Assembly: GCF_028294535.1 (NCBI RefSeq)
Contig: NZ_JAQBIE010000024.1
Span: 1 to 59,309, forward strand
Length of the DNA stretch: 59,309 nt
Direction: 5' to 3'
DNA from: Paracoccus onchidii
GTDB lineage: Bacteria > Pseudomonadota > Alphaproteobacteria > Rhodobacterales > Rhodobacteraceae
Position 1 is the stretch's first letter. Every line of letters starts with the position of its first letter. Below the pieces are notes generated by a model that saw nothing but the letters and a program-made list of their open reading frames with translations, was not told the origin of the DNA and did no database searches. Position numbers and translations under genes: made by a program. Shown in pieces: positions 14,441 to 22,882 of the stretch.

Positions 14441-14910
14441 CGATCCGCATGACAGCGGCGCAGTTGCAAAACATGCAAGCGCCCAAGAAAGGCAGGAAGC
14501 GCGTCCAGAACGCCCAGCCGATCGAGGTTGACGGGCATAAGTTCGACAGCAAGGGCGAGGCGCGCCGCTGGATGGTCCTGAAAGCCCTGGAAAACACCGG
14601 CCAGATAACTGAACTGCGCAGGCAGGTATCCATCACCCTGCAAGGCATGAATGGCCCGATCCTGACCCCTTCCGGCAGGCCGATGACGTGCCGGCTGGAC
14701 TATACCTATATCGACGGCAAGGGGCGGCAGGTGTTCGAGGATTTCAAGGGACACCAGACCGATGAGTCCGTCCTGAAATACGCCATTCTCGCCGCCCAGG
14801 GCGTCAAGGTCAGCGTGGTCAAGAAGCCCGGCACCGCGTCGGGACGATGGACCGAGAACGATTACACGGCCTTGCACCGCCGAATTGTCGGCAAGGAGGT
14901 GAAGGTATGA
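14437..14910 (+). CDS. DUF1064-type nuclease / resolvase-like protein
   Basis: The 157-aa product shows the DUF1064 signature: DGHKFDSKGEARRW, then RLDYTYID and VFEDFKGHQT, consistent with a PD-(D/E)xK nuclease core (Glu in SKGEA, Asp in LDYTY, E-D-F-K). These phage proteins are thought to act as Holliday-junction resolvases in replication or recombination modules. It sits just before the replication genes. Cleavage activity is inferred from family. Confidence 0.8.
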   Translation: MTIRMTAAQLQNMQAPKKGRKRVQNAQPIEVDGHKFDSKGEARRWMVLKALENTGQITELRRQVSITLQGMNGPILTPSGRPMTCRLDYTYIDGKGRQVFEDFKGHQTDESVLKYAILAAQGVKVSVVKKPGTASGRWTENDYTALHRRIVGKEVKV

Positions 14911-15236
14911 GCGAACATTTCACCCTTGAGCGTCACCAGGTTCCTGAACCGCCGCATGAATCCGCGCTCTGGCCGGACTGGCTGCGCTGGCTTGTGGTCG
15001 TAATGAACCCTGACGATCCGCAGTTGCATTTTGCAGCGTCACTCCTATCGCACGCCCTGAAAACCGGATCTCTGAGCCAGAAACAGGCGGCCGCAGGAAA
15101 CAGGATGTTAAACCGCGTTTTTGCGTCCTTTCAGGAGGGTGATCTTCTTTGCCTGAAAACCGATTGCGCTGGGGGGGATGTTGTTTCGTTCACCCCGCAC
15201 ATCGTGGTGGATAACACACAAGAGGACTCACGCTGA
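14907..15236 (+). CDS. Hypothetical protein (109 aa)
   Basis: ATG 14907 overlaps the nuclease stop. It contains a helical WPDWLRWLVVVMNPDDPQLHF region and an SLSQKQAAAGNRMLNRVFASF helix. The latter resembles short DNA- or protein-binding segments of phage replication accessory proteins, but no family can be named. Its stop overlaps the next start. Confidence 0.5.
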   Translation: MSEHFTLERHQVPEPPHESALWPDWLRWLVVVMNPDDPQLHFAASLLSHALKTGSLSQKQAAAGNRMLNRVFASFQEGDLLCLKTDCAGGDVVSFTPHIVVDNTQEDSR

Positions 15237-16051
15237 TGGCGGGCACGGTAAACATATCCCGTGACCTCTGGCACGACGAGGCATTCGCTAAGGAGCCATT
15301 CTCGGAGCGCGAGGCATGGATCTGGATGATCTGTGAGGCATCTTGGAAGTCACGCAGGCGCCGCGTCGGTGATTTCGTGGTGGACCTCAAGAGGGGCGAA
15401 TTGTCCGCTTCGGTGCGCTTCATGGCCGACATATTCGGCTGGCATCGCAGCAAAGTTCACCGGTTTCTTCAAAGGCTTACAAAACTCGAACTTATCGCGA
15501 TCAAAACCGAGACAGGTGTGAACGTCATAAGTATCTGTAAATACAATGAATATCAGAATGGGCGAGACACGTCCGAGACAGATTCGAGACAGGACCGAGA
15601 CAGGACCGAGACAAAACAGAAGAAGGGAGAAAGAAGGGAGAAAGAAGGGAGTGATGATGATGACGCCCCCGACCTCGAAATTCGTGAGCGTGTTCTCTCT
15701 GCGATGGGCGTCCGTCCTGATGGAGTCATCGGGCCGTCGAAATTCATCGGCGGCACCGGGGACATGTCCGAACTTCGCCGCTGGCTCGACCTTCCGAACC
15801 TGACCCCGGACGTGATCTGCGCCGAGGTTGCCAGGATCACGGCCAGAAAGCGCGATGGCCCGCCAAGTTCTTTCACCTACTTCACCGAAGCCATGCGCCG
15901 CCTGAGCGGCCAGCTTTCCGCACCCGCCCTGAAACCGATCGAGGGAACCCGACATGACCAGCAACCTGCCCGTGACCGCCGCGCATCTGCCGCCGACGAC
16001 GCCTTTGTGCGCGTCATCAATGCGGCCGCAGGAACGATCCGACCATCGTAA
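15236..16051 (+). CDS. O-like replication initiation protein
   Basis: The 271-aa protein has an N-terminal winged-helix domain (residues 20-100: REAWIWMICEASW, KRGELSASVRFMADIFGW, KVHRFLQRL) and a typical CKYNEYQN ending. Such proteins bind the phage origin. Residues 108-140 are a charged linker encoded by an 11-bp DNA repeat array (15563-15651), as in lambda O where the origin lies inside the gene. The C-terminal part (PDVICAEVARITARK) would contact the helicase loader. A P-like gene follows with overlap. Confidence 0.75.
   Translation: MAGTVNISRDLWHDEAFAKEPFSEREAWIWMICEASWKSRRRRVGDFVVDLKRGELSASVRFMADIFGWHRSKVHRFLQRLTKLELIAIKTETGVNVISICKYNEYQNGRDTSETDSRQDRDRTETKQKKGERREKEGSDDDDAPDLEIRERVLSAMGVRPDGVIGPSKFIGGTGDMSELRRWLDLPNLTPDVICAEVARITARKRDGPPSSFTYFTEAMRRLSGQLSAPALKPIEGTRHDQQPARDRRASAADDAFVRVINAAAGTIRPS
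15563..15651. repeat. ori: Two 11-bp iteron arrays, candidate replication origin
   Basis: CGAGACA starts at 15563, 15574, 15585, 15596 and 15607, exactly 11 bp apart. GAAGGGAG follows at 15622, 15633 and 15644, also 11 bp apart. Because 11 is not a multiple of three, the encoded peptide does not repeat, so the periodicity is maintained at DNA level. The position inside the initiator gene matches lambdoid origins. Confidence 0.6.
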
Positions 16052-16415
16052 GAAAATCGCGGTGATCGTGGATATTGAACTCGACGGCTATTTCCGCCCC
16101 GACATGGGCGAAGGGCGACGGTCGATGATCCTGGCGCGCTGGTGCGATGAACTTGAGGATTGGCCCGTCGACGCGATCCGCGCAGCCATGGCGAAATGGT
16201 GCAGGGATTTTCCACGCATCCGCCCGAACTATGGCGACATTCTCGGCCTGCTGCGCGCCGCATGGGGTGAGCGCAACGCCCACAAGGTCCGCGAGGCACT
16301 GTCCAAGGTCGAACAGCACAAAGGCATGAGCCGCGAGGATCACGAACGCATCAGCGCGGAAATGGCCGACAAGCTGGCCTCTTTCGTCAACCGTGTTCCG
16401 AAGGTGCAGGAATGA
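15954..16415 (+). CDS. P-like helicase loader or replication accessory protein
   Basis: This 153-aa frame overlaps the initiator gene by 98 bases. ATG 15954 is supported by GAGGGAA upstream; ATG 16020 is an alternative. Residues 35-110 read IAVIVDIELDGYFRP, WCDELEDWPVDAIRAAMAKWC and RIRPNYGDILGLLRA, a pattern common in the small loader-type proteins that follow O-like genes. The match is by context and style rather than by a decisive motif. Confidence 0.6.
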   Translation: MTSNLPVTAAHLPPTTPLCASSMRPQERSDHRKKIAVIVDIELDGYFRPDMGEGRRSMILARWCDELEDWPVDAIRAAMAKWCRDFPRIRPNYGDILGLLRAAWGERNAHKVREALSKVEQHKGMSREDHERISAEMADKLASFVNRVPKVQE

Positions 16416-16708
16416 ACGCCCATCTGACAGACACCGACATGCGGGCCCTGACAGAACAGGGGGCGGCATGGTCCGAGATCCGCAGCATAGCCGGAGAAGC
16501 CGCACGTGTCGCAGGAATGACCCTGGCACGTGTCACCGGCCCTGACAGGTCGGCGCAGGTGGTGCGTGTGCGTGACGTGATCGCCTATCGCGCCCATGCC
16601 AATGGCCACAGCTACAGCGAAATCAGCCGCGCCCTCGGGCGCGATCAATCAACGATCAAGGCAAGCATTCGACGCGAAAAAAGCCGGAGGCAGGAATGGA
16701 CCAAGTAA
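16412..16708 (+). CDS. DnaA domain-IV-like HTH protein
   Basis: This 98-aa protein starts at ATG 16412 overlapping the previous stop. Residues 45-95 follow DnaA domain IV closely: V-R-x-R-D-V-I-A-Y-R-A, HSYSEISRALG, then RDQSTIKASIRR, corresponding to the RDH[ST]TV signature that contacts the DnaA box. AAA+ and N-terminal domains are absent. It may recruit or block initiation at DnaA boxes on phage or host DNA. Confidence 0.72.
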   Translation: MNAHLTDTDMRALTEQGAAWSEIRSIAGEAARVAGMTLARVTGPDRSAQVVRVRDVIAYRAHANGHSYSEISRALGRDQSTIKASIRREKSRRQEWTK

Positions 16709-16923
16709 AACCCGCGAAAACAATCCTCGGACCGTTCATCCGGCGAGGCAATCCAGTCGAGTTGACAGAAATGGATTATGCCAACCGCGCAAAACTGGAC
16801 AAAATGAAGGCGCGGCAGACACTCACCAAGCTGGCCCAAATGGGGATGATAGATCGCGGGCAAGTCGAAGGCGGTCGCGTTTACACCCTCACAGACAAGG
16901 GCCGAAAGACCTACGACGCATGA
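16696..16923 (+). CDS. MarR-like winged-helix protein (75 aa)
   Basis: The final gene of the rightward early operon encodes a single winged helix: ANRAKLDKMKARQTLTKLAQ, MGMIDRG, then GGRVYTLTDKGRKTY. This is the usual helix-turn-helix plus wing of MarR/PadR-type regulators. Its position right before the late promoter makes it a candidate late-gene regulator. No antiterminator Q-like gene is recognisable elsewhere. Confidence 0.65.
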   Translation: MDQVKPAKTILGPFIRRGNPVELTEMDYANRAKLDKMKARQTLTKLAQMGMIDRGQVEGGRVYTLTDKGRKTYDA

Positions 16924-16926
16924 CAT

Positions 16927-16952
16927 AAACCCGCCCTTCGGGGCGGTTTTTT
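16927..16952 (+). terminator. Rho-independent terminator ending the early operon
   Basis: CCGCCC and GGGCGG pair around a TTCG tetraloop and are followed by six T residues. It separates the early operon from the late promoter region. Confidence 0.9.
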
Positions 16953-16987
16953 AATGCCGAGCGCAGGGACTAGCGCATAAGGGCTGG

Positions 16988-17024
16988 TATATGCAAAAAT
17001 GCATCCTGAATGTGCATCAATGCA
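16988..17024 (+). promoter_or_regulatory. Late promoter region with two TGCA-N4-TGCA operators
   Basis: Perfect operators lie at 16992-17003 (spacer AAAA) and 17013-17024 (spacer TCAA), 21 bp or two helical turns apart. The first overlaps an extended -10-like TGG-TATATG (16985-16993). No good -35 is visible, so an activator may be needed. The location after a terminator and before the terminase genes marks the start of the late operon. Confidence 0.65.
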
Positions 17025-17043
17025 TAACCGAGATTAACCCGCC

Positions 17044-17682
17044 ATGGCAAAGACAACACCAAAACAGACAGACTTTAGCAAGCCGCTGGATGATGACCGG
17101 CGCGAAGCATTTTGCCATGCCTACCTGCAAACATACGAACTGCGCGAGTCCGCTGTGCGCGCTGGATACTCGGAAAAGGCGGCAAAGGTCACCGGCTGCA
17201 ACATCTACAAGCGTCCAGACGTGCAAGGCCGTATTGCCTACCTCAAGGAGCAGCTGACCGAGCGCATCAACATCCAGTCTGATGACGTGCTGCGCGAATG
17301 GGTCCACATGGCCACCGCCAACATCTCTGATGTGATGGATTGGGGGATGGAGCCCGCGACCGATGATGACGGAAACCCGATCCTGTTCAACGGTGTCCAG
17401 GTCGAGCGTCCCTTTGTCACCATCAAGGACAGCAAGAAACTTGCCCGCCACATCAAGGCCGGAATCGCTGAAATCACCCTGACCGACAAAGGGTCGTTCA
17501 AGGTCAAGATGCACGACAAGAACAAGCCGCTCGAAAGCATGGCCCGCTATCTCGGCATGTTCAAAGAGGACAACGAGCAGGCCGGCGCCGCCGCGGCTGG
17601 GACCGTCGCCGCGCTGATCGCCAGCGTCCAAGGCACCCCATTACCAATCTCAACACGTCAGGAGGACGACGATGAAGAATGA
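17044..17682 (+). CDS. terS: Terminase small subunit
   Basis: The 212-aa protein begins with a short basic segment and has the Terminase_2 pattern: FCHAYLQTYELRESAVRAGYS, EKAAKVTGCNIYKRPDVQGRI, followed by a helical oligomerisation region and a C-terminal tail. It recognises the packaging site and regulates the large subunit. It is the first late gene. No clear ribosome site precedes ATG 17044, which may limit its synthesis. Confidence 0.85.
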   Translation: MAKTTPKQTDFSKPLDDDRREAFCHAYLQTYELRESAVRAGYSEKAAKVTGCNIYKRPDVQGRIAYLKEQLTERINIQSDDVLREWVHMATANISDVMDWGMEPATDDDGNPILFNGVQVERPFVTIKDSKKLARHIKAGIAEITLTDKGSFKVKMHDKNKPLESMARYLGMFKEDNEQAGAAAAGTVAALIASVQGTPLPISTRQEDDDEE

Positions 17683-18319
17683 AGATAAAGGCGCTTTCAA
17701 GGTGAGCATGTCCTTGCGCGAAGGCAGCGACGAAGTTGATACAAGAGAACTGTCATCGTCAATCACGTTCGACGGCACCGGCATCAGCATCGAATACGAT
17801 ATGCGCCACCAGGGTTACATCGGCGCGTTTCTGCATGAGGCGCGGAAAATGCTGCCCGAAGCCCTCGATGCCGTCGCGCGAAATCGGATGGTCGATGAAA
17901 TCACTTCTTCGGTGACGCTTTCGGTGCCGGAAATCAAGATCGCTACCGGCCAAGGGCCAATGATCGGCGCCGGAAATCAAAATCGCTACCGGTCAGGGGT
18001 TGATGAAAAGCCGCAGGAACCGGAGCCCGAAACAGCGCGCGGTATAGATTTGAATAGCCCGCATCAACGGCTGAAATCCAATATCTTGGATACACTGCTC
18101 ATGGGTTCCTACTGTCGCGATGGCGAGATTGAGCGCGTGGCCGACAAGATTGTGAAAATGGTCGACGGGGATTGCTTGAAAGCAATTCTGAACCTCCATG
18201 AGATCTTCCGAGAACGCCCGTATCTATTCAAGGTCTATTCAAACCCTCACCCTGTTCATGCGGGTGTTTATCTTGAAATCGCAAAGATGCAGCTTCGCCA
18301 GCTTCGGGTTCTTCTTTGA
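17672..18319 (+). CDS. Hypothetical protein between terminase subunits
   Basis: This 215-aa frame overlaps terS by 11 bases and is followed by a TGATG overlap. The N-terminal half is beta-rich with a DTRELSSSITFDGTG stretch. The middle is disturbed by a 31-bp near-repeat (17926 and 17969) read in two different frames. The C-terminal half is helical (RVADKIVKMVDGDCLKAILN). No family is recognised; it may be an accessory gene inserted in the packaging module. Confidence 0.5.
   Translation: MKNEDKGAFKVSMSLREGSDEVDTRELSSSITFDGTGISIEYDMRHQGYIGAFLHEARKMLPEALDAVARNRMVDEITSSVTLSVPEIKIATGQGPMIGAGNQNRYRSGVDEKPQEPEPETARGIDLNSPHQRLKSNILDTLLMGSYCRDGEIERVADKIVKMVDGDCLKAILNLHEIFRERPYLFKVYSNPHPVHAGVYLEIAKMQLRQLRVLL
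17926..17999. repeat. Direct repeat pair (31 bp, 28 identities)
   Basis: The segments 17926-17956 and 17969-17999 differ at three positions and start 43 bp apart. As 43 is not a multiple of three, the copies are translated in different frames within the same gene. This implies a recent out-of-phase duplication or a DNA-level function. Confidence 0.8.
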
Positions 18320-18501
18320 TGCCGCGCAAGAATGCACGGCCGCAGGCCAAGAAGGCGCAAAAGCAGAAGCTGGCGCGCATCGAGGCCAAGAAGGTGCCGG
18401 TTCATGATCGGCACCCCAAGAAGGTCATCGCACTTGCGCATGGCAATTCCCGTGCAGGGCTTATCGCGCGGCTGATGGGCCACCTTCTAGGGGCACGGTA
18501 A
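18319..18501 (+). CDS. Small basic protein (60 aa)
   Basis: ATG 18319 overlaps the preceding stop. The N-terminal half is strongly basic (PRKNARPQAKKAQKQKLAR), the rest has an IALAHGNSRAGLIARLMGH segment. It lies directly before the large terminase. A nucleic-acid-binding role would fit its charge but is only a guess. Confidence 0.5.
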   Translation: MPRKNARPQAKKAQKQKLARIEAKKVPVHDRHPKKVIALAHGNSRAGLIARLMGHLLGAR

Positions 18502-18504
18502 TGC

Positions 18505-20115
18505 ATGAGCGCGCCGCCCATCAAAGTCCGATCAAAGCCGGCCCCTGCCCCGCAAACCCCCGCGGAGTGGGAGGAACGGCTATCGGACCCGTGGTGGCGC
18601 CTCACATCAGGCGTTCTCTACAAGATCATGGTCAAAGGCGATCCAGACGATCCAGCGGCTTCGTCTGTCATGCCATTCCTGCCAAACGTCAACCAGATCC
18701 GGTTCTTGACGGGGATGCACGATCGAAACGTGATCCTGAAAGCCAGGCAGCTTGGGTTCACCACCGCCGCCAGCATCATCGCACTGGATCATGCCCTGTT
18801 CGTTCCGAACCAGCGTTGCGGCATCATCGCGCACGAACTGGACGTTGCAGCCGAAATCCTGCGCGACAAGGTGAAATTCGCCTATACCAACATGCCGCCA
18901 GAACTGCGCGATTCAATGCCGCTTCTGAGGGAGTCGGCAAAGGAATTGCTCTTTGCTCACAACAACAGCGCAATCAGGGTCGCGACCTCGATGCGTGGCG
19001 GCACTATCCACCGTCTGCACATATCAGAAATGGGCAAAATCGCCCGAAAATATCCGGCAAAGGCCACCGAGATTGTGACCGGTGCCCTTCCAGCCGTGCC
19101 GGCCAACGGCGTGGCGACGATCGAAAGCACAGCAGAAGGGACGGAAGGCGAGTTCTTCGACATTGCACAAAGGGCGGAGAACATGGCTAAGGCAGGCGTC
19201 AAGGCCGGCCCCGGCCAATTCAAGTTCCATTTCTTCCCGTGGTTCATGGACCCCGGCTATGTCGCGAACCCGCGCAAGGTGAAGATCAGCGCGAAGCAAC
19301 ATGAGTATTTCGACAAGCTGGAAATCGAGGTCGATCAGCCCATCAGCATGAGGCAACGCGCCTGGTATGTGCTCAAGATGGAAAACGACTTTTCCGGCGA
19401 TCAGCAAAAGATGTTCCAGGAGATGCCAAGCACTCCCAAGGAAGCATGGTCGCGCAGCACAGAAGGCACATACCTGACGCCCCAGCTTGACCTTGCGCGC
19501 CGGCAGGGACGCATCGGCAATGTGCCATACATGCCAGGCCTGCCGGTTCACACGTTTTGGGACATTGGCGCAGGCGATGGCACCGGCATCTGGCTCATGC
19601 AGCAGCATGGGCTTGCCTCGCGCTTCATTCGATACATCGAGGATTGGGGAAAGGGATATTCCCATTACGTCAATGAACTGCGTCGAACCGGATTCGTGTT
19701 CGGCCAGATGTATCTGCCCCATGACGCGACACAGACACGCCAGCTGGAAACAAAGATCGGCGCACCGCTCGACATGCTGCAAGACCTCGCCCCCGACTGG
19801 TCTTGGCAGATCGTGCCGCGCGTTCACGATTTTCAGGCTGGCATAGAGATCCTGCGCAACCGGTTCTCGGAGGCGTGGATAGACGAGGAAGGATGCAAGG
19901 AAGGAATCCAGCACCTCAGCCTCTATCGAAAGAAGTTCAACACCCGCCTTGGTCAATTCATTGACGAACCGGAAAAGCAGGACGGTCATTCCGAAGCGGC
20001 GGATGCAATCCGCCAGTGGGCACAGGGCTTCACCCCGTCACTCATTCCCGCAACGGGCGGGAACAGGCGCAGCGGCGGGCGCAAAAGAACTCGCTCAACA
20101 GGAATGACCGCATGA
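18505..20115 (+). CDS. terL: Terminase large subunit
   Basis: The 536-aa packaging motor has a Walker A of the form LKARQLGFTT (residues 79-87), a Walker B/catalytic region LHISEMG near 170, and a C-terminal RNase-H-like nuclease with FWDIGAGDGTG (Asp near 353), YLPHDAT and EAADAIRQW. It drives DNA into the prohead and cuts it. Its length is usual for the family. The basic tail may bind DNA or the portal. Confidence 0.93.
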   Translation: MSAPPIKVRSKPAPAPQTPAEWEERLSDPWWRLTSGVLYKIMVKGDPDDPAASSVMPFLPNVNQIRFLTGMHDRNVILKARQLGFTTAASIIALDHALFVPNQRCGIIAHELDVAAEILRDKVKFAYTNMPPELRDSMPLLRESAKELLFAHNNSAIRVATSMRGGTIHRLHISEMGKIARKYPAKATEIVTGALPAVPANGVATIESTAEGTEGEFFDIAQRAENMAKAGVKAGPGQFKFHFFPWFMDPGYVANPRKVKISAKQHEYFDKLEIEVDQPISMRQRAWYVLKMENDFSGDQQKMFQEMPSTPKEAWSRSTEGTYLTPQLDLARRQGRIGNVPYMPGLPVHTFWDIGAGDGTGIWLMQQHGLASRFIRYIEDWGKGYSHYVNELRRTGFVFGQMYLPHDATQTRQLETKIGAPLDMLQDLAPDWSWQIVPRVHDFQAGIEILRNRFSEAWIDEEGCKEGIQHLSLYRKKFNTRLGQFIDEPEKQDGHSEAADAIRQWAQGFTPSLIPATGGNRRSGGRKRTRSTGMTA

Positions 20116-20612
20116 CAAGCAATTCTATCAGCGTGAGCCGCAGGCCCGTCCTTGATCTGGAACTGCGCGACTTTGAAACGACAATCAACGGAATCCATGT
20201 GATCGGCACCTGGTTCATGGACGAGGAAACGCGGCGCAGCCAGCCATGCCTTGTCCTGATGGACGCGACACGCCGCACCAAGCGCGGCCGCGTCATCCCT
20301 TGCGTCATCACGCTCGATCAGGCTTGGCGATGGGCCCCCGACATTGGAGAACCCGAACACTGCTGGCCGATCATCCGCGACTGGATCAAACGCGGCGCCC
20401 TCCCCGGCAGCGCGGCGAACGATCGCGACCTGTGGGCGGTTCTCGGCGCTGTTCATTCCCGACTGCGCGACATGATGATGATGCCCCCGATACCCGCGAA
20501 AGGGGCGATCAAGCACAAATCGTCACCGGAAACCCCTTTCGGCATGGTCACGATCCGCAACGACAGCACCGGCAAGGTGCTGCATCAGGCAGAGGTGACG
20601 GGCCATGTTTGA
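20112..20612 (+). CDS. Hypothetical head-region protein (166 aa)
   Basis: ATG 20112 overlaps the terL stop, and its own stop overlaps the portal start. It shows LELRDFETTINGIHVIGTW and ITLDQAWRWAPDIGEPEH (spread over residues 12-80), a pattern I have seen between terminase and portal genes in related phages. No catalytic motif is visible. Function unknown. Confidence 0.6.
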   Translation: MTSNSISVSRRPVLDLELRDFETTINGIHVIGTWFMDEETRRSQPCLVLMDATRRTKRGRVIPCVITLDQAWRWAPDIGEPEHCWPIIRDWIKRGALPGSAANDRDLWAVLGAVHSRLRDMMMMPPIPAKGAIKHKSSPETPFGMVTIRNDSTGKVLHQAEVTGHV

Positions 20613-22869
20613 GAGTGATTTCAGCGGCAGGCTTATCATGCCAAAGGGACAGTCTTTCCGGCGCCCCGGAGAGGTCATGTTCAAGGCAGACGGCGCGGCC
20701 GCGCAGATCGCCCGTGATCGGGCCGAGGGTCGCACCAGCCAAAGGATGACGCACCCGCTCGATAGCGAACCGGCAATCGCATTGCACAGGCGATTGCTTG
20801 CGATCTATCGGTTTGAATTGGAGCGCCAGCTTTCCAACCGCCTCGAAATGGCGACTGATGAAGATTTCTATGACCATATCCAATGGTCAGCCGAGGAAAT
20901 CAGCGAACTGAACAACCGTGGCCAGTATCCCCTGGTCATGAACCTGATCCAGACAACCGTGAATTGGGTTCTCGGGACGCAGCGCAGATCGTTGCAGGAC
21001 TACAAGATCCTGCCGAGACGAAAGGACGGGCTGGAGTCAGCCGAACGCAAATCCGAACTTCTGCGCCACCTGCGCGACGAGAATTACGAAGAACAGAAGA
21101 TCGCCATGGCGTTCACCGATGCCGTCAAGGCTGGCATTGGCTGGCTGGAAACAGGACAAGGTGATCCGGCAGACGGCCCTATCGTGTTCTCTGGCTCGGA
21201 GTCCTGGCGCAACATGCTTTGGGACAGCCGCGGCACCGAAGGCTTTGATACCGAAAAGGGCCGATACATCATCCGCTCAAAATGGCTCGACGCGGACACA
21301 GGCGCCGCGATGTGGCCGGATCGGCAAGCCCTGATCGAGCAATCGCGCGAACACCTGATGATCGCATCAGGGACAAGCGATTATGGCGACGAGCCCATGG
21401 ATTCGATCGAGGATGACAGCGAAAGTCACGCCAGCATCGTCACCGCAGGCGGCAGCAGCTTGCGCGACCGTATCCGCGTCATGGAAGTATGGTTCAAAAA
21501 GCCTACCATGGTGCCGGTCATGTCGGGCGGCGACTTCTCGCGCGAACTGTTTGACGAATACAGCCAAGGCCATTGGCACGACCTGAAACGCGGCGCGGCA
21601 ACGCTGGTTCTGCGACCCCGACAGGTCATGAACGTGGCGCTGATGACCGAACGCGGCCTGTTGTCGGTCCAGCAATCGCCATACCGGCACAACCGTTTCC
21701 CGTTCACAGCGGTATGGGGCTATCGCCGCGCGCGTGACGGGATGCCCTACGGCCTGATCCGTGGCCTTCGGGGCCCGCAGAAAGACCTGAACAAGCGCGC
21801 GTCCAAGGCGCTGCACCACCTTTCAACCAATCGCGTCTATGTCGAGGAAGGCGCGGTCGATGATATTGAGGAACTGCGCGACGAGGCCAACCGGCCGGAT
21901 TCCGTCATCGTCAGCAAGGCGGGACGCAAGGAACCAAGGATCGAGAACAACACCGAAGTCGCGCAGGCGCACATGGAACTCATGTCGATCGACGCGCAGA
22001 TGATCCAGCAAGTTGGTGGCGTCACCGACGAGAACCTTGGCCGAAAGACCAATGCCAGCAGCGGCAAGGCCATTGTCGCGCGTCAGGACCAGGGCGCGCT
22101 GGCCACGTCCCATTTCTTCGACAATCTGCGCGTGTCCCTGATCCAGCATGGCGAAAAGAAGCTGGTCAACATCGAGCAGTTTTATACCGAAGAACAGCAA
22201 TTCAGGATCACGGACAGCAGGGGAAACCCGAAATACATCACGATCAACGACCCGTCAGGGCGCAATTCTATCGACGTGTTCAAGGCTGATTTCGTCATCA
22301 CCGAAGAAGATTGGCGGGCGACGACACGTCAGGCGCAGGCGGAAACCCTGGTCGACCTTCTCAGCCAGCTTGCACCAACCTCCCCCGAGGTTGTCATGGC
22401 TGTTCTCGATCTTGTCGTTGAATCGCTCGACGTGCCGAAGCGCGATGAAATGGTGAAGCGGGTCCGTCAGATCACCGGCCAGGCCGATCCCGACGAAGAT
22501 CCGAACAACCCCAGCCCCGAAACCATCGCAATGCAGGAACAGAAGGCCGAGCAGGCCGACATGCAGAAGCGCGCCGCAGATGCCGAACTGCGCGAGAAGG
22601 AGGCCAAGGCATCAAAGAGCGAAGCCGAGGCAAAGCAGATCAGTTTCGATCTACGCGGCGCACCGCTCAAGCACCTGAAAGACGCGATCGACGCAGCCAT
22701 GCAGATCGCGGGTGCGCCTGCCGTTGGCCAAGCCGTCGACCAGTTGATGCAGCGCGCAAAGGCCGAAGCCGATGCCGACCTGATGAACGAACAACCGCAG
22801 CAGGACGGGATGCAAATGCCGTCGCCCGCCATGGGCAGCACCCCGCCGCAGCAACAGCAAATCATGTGA
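20605..22869 (+). CDS. Portal protein, P22-like
   Basis: The 754-aa protein belongs with large P22-type portals: IQWSAEEISELNNRGQYPLV, NLIQTTVNWVLGTQRR, FTDAVKAGIGWLE and PYRHNRFPF. It forms the dodecameric ring through which DNA is packaged and ejected. Residues 630-754 are helical, Ala/Glu/Lys-rich and end in a Gln-rich tail, as in the barrel region of P22 portals. The start overlaps the stop of the preceding gene. Confidence 0.87.
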   Translation: MFESDFSGRLIMPKGQSFRRPGEVMFKADGAAAQIARDRAEGRTSQRMTHPLDSEPAIALHRRLLAIYRFELERQLSNRLEMATDEDFYDHIQWSAEEISELNNRGQYPLVMNLIQTTVNWVLGTQRRSLQDYKILPRRKDGLESAERKSELLRHLRDENYEEQKIAMAFTDAVKAGIGWLETGQGDPADGPIVFSGSESWRNMLWDSRGTEGFDTEKGRYIIRSKWLDADTGAAMWPDRQALIEQSREHLMIASGTSDYGDEPMDSIEDDSESHASIVTAGGSSLRDRIRVMEVWFKKPTMVPVMSGGDFSRELFDEYSQGHWHDLKRGAATLVLRPRQVMNVALMTERGLLSVQQSPYRHNRFPFTAVWGYRRARDGMPYGLIRGLRGPQKDLNKRASKALHHLSTNRVYVEEGAVDDIEELRDEANRPDSVIVSKAGRKEPRIENNTEVAQAHMELMSIDAQMIQQVGGVTDENLGRKTNASSGKAIVARQDQGALATSHFFDNLRVSLIQHGEKKLVNIEQFYTEEQQFRITDSRGNPKYITINDPSGRNSIDVFKADFVITEEDWRATTRQAQAETLVDLLSQLAPTSPEVVMAVLDLVVESLDVPKRDEMVKRVRQITGQADPDEDPNNPSPETIAMQEQKAEQADMQKRAADAELREKEAKASKSEAEAKQISFDLRGAPLKHLKDAIDAAMQIAGAPAVGQAVDQLMQRAKAEADADLMNEQPQQDGMQMPSPAMGSTPPQQQQIM

Positions 22870-22882
22870 AAGGAGAAAGCGC

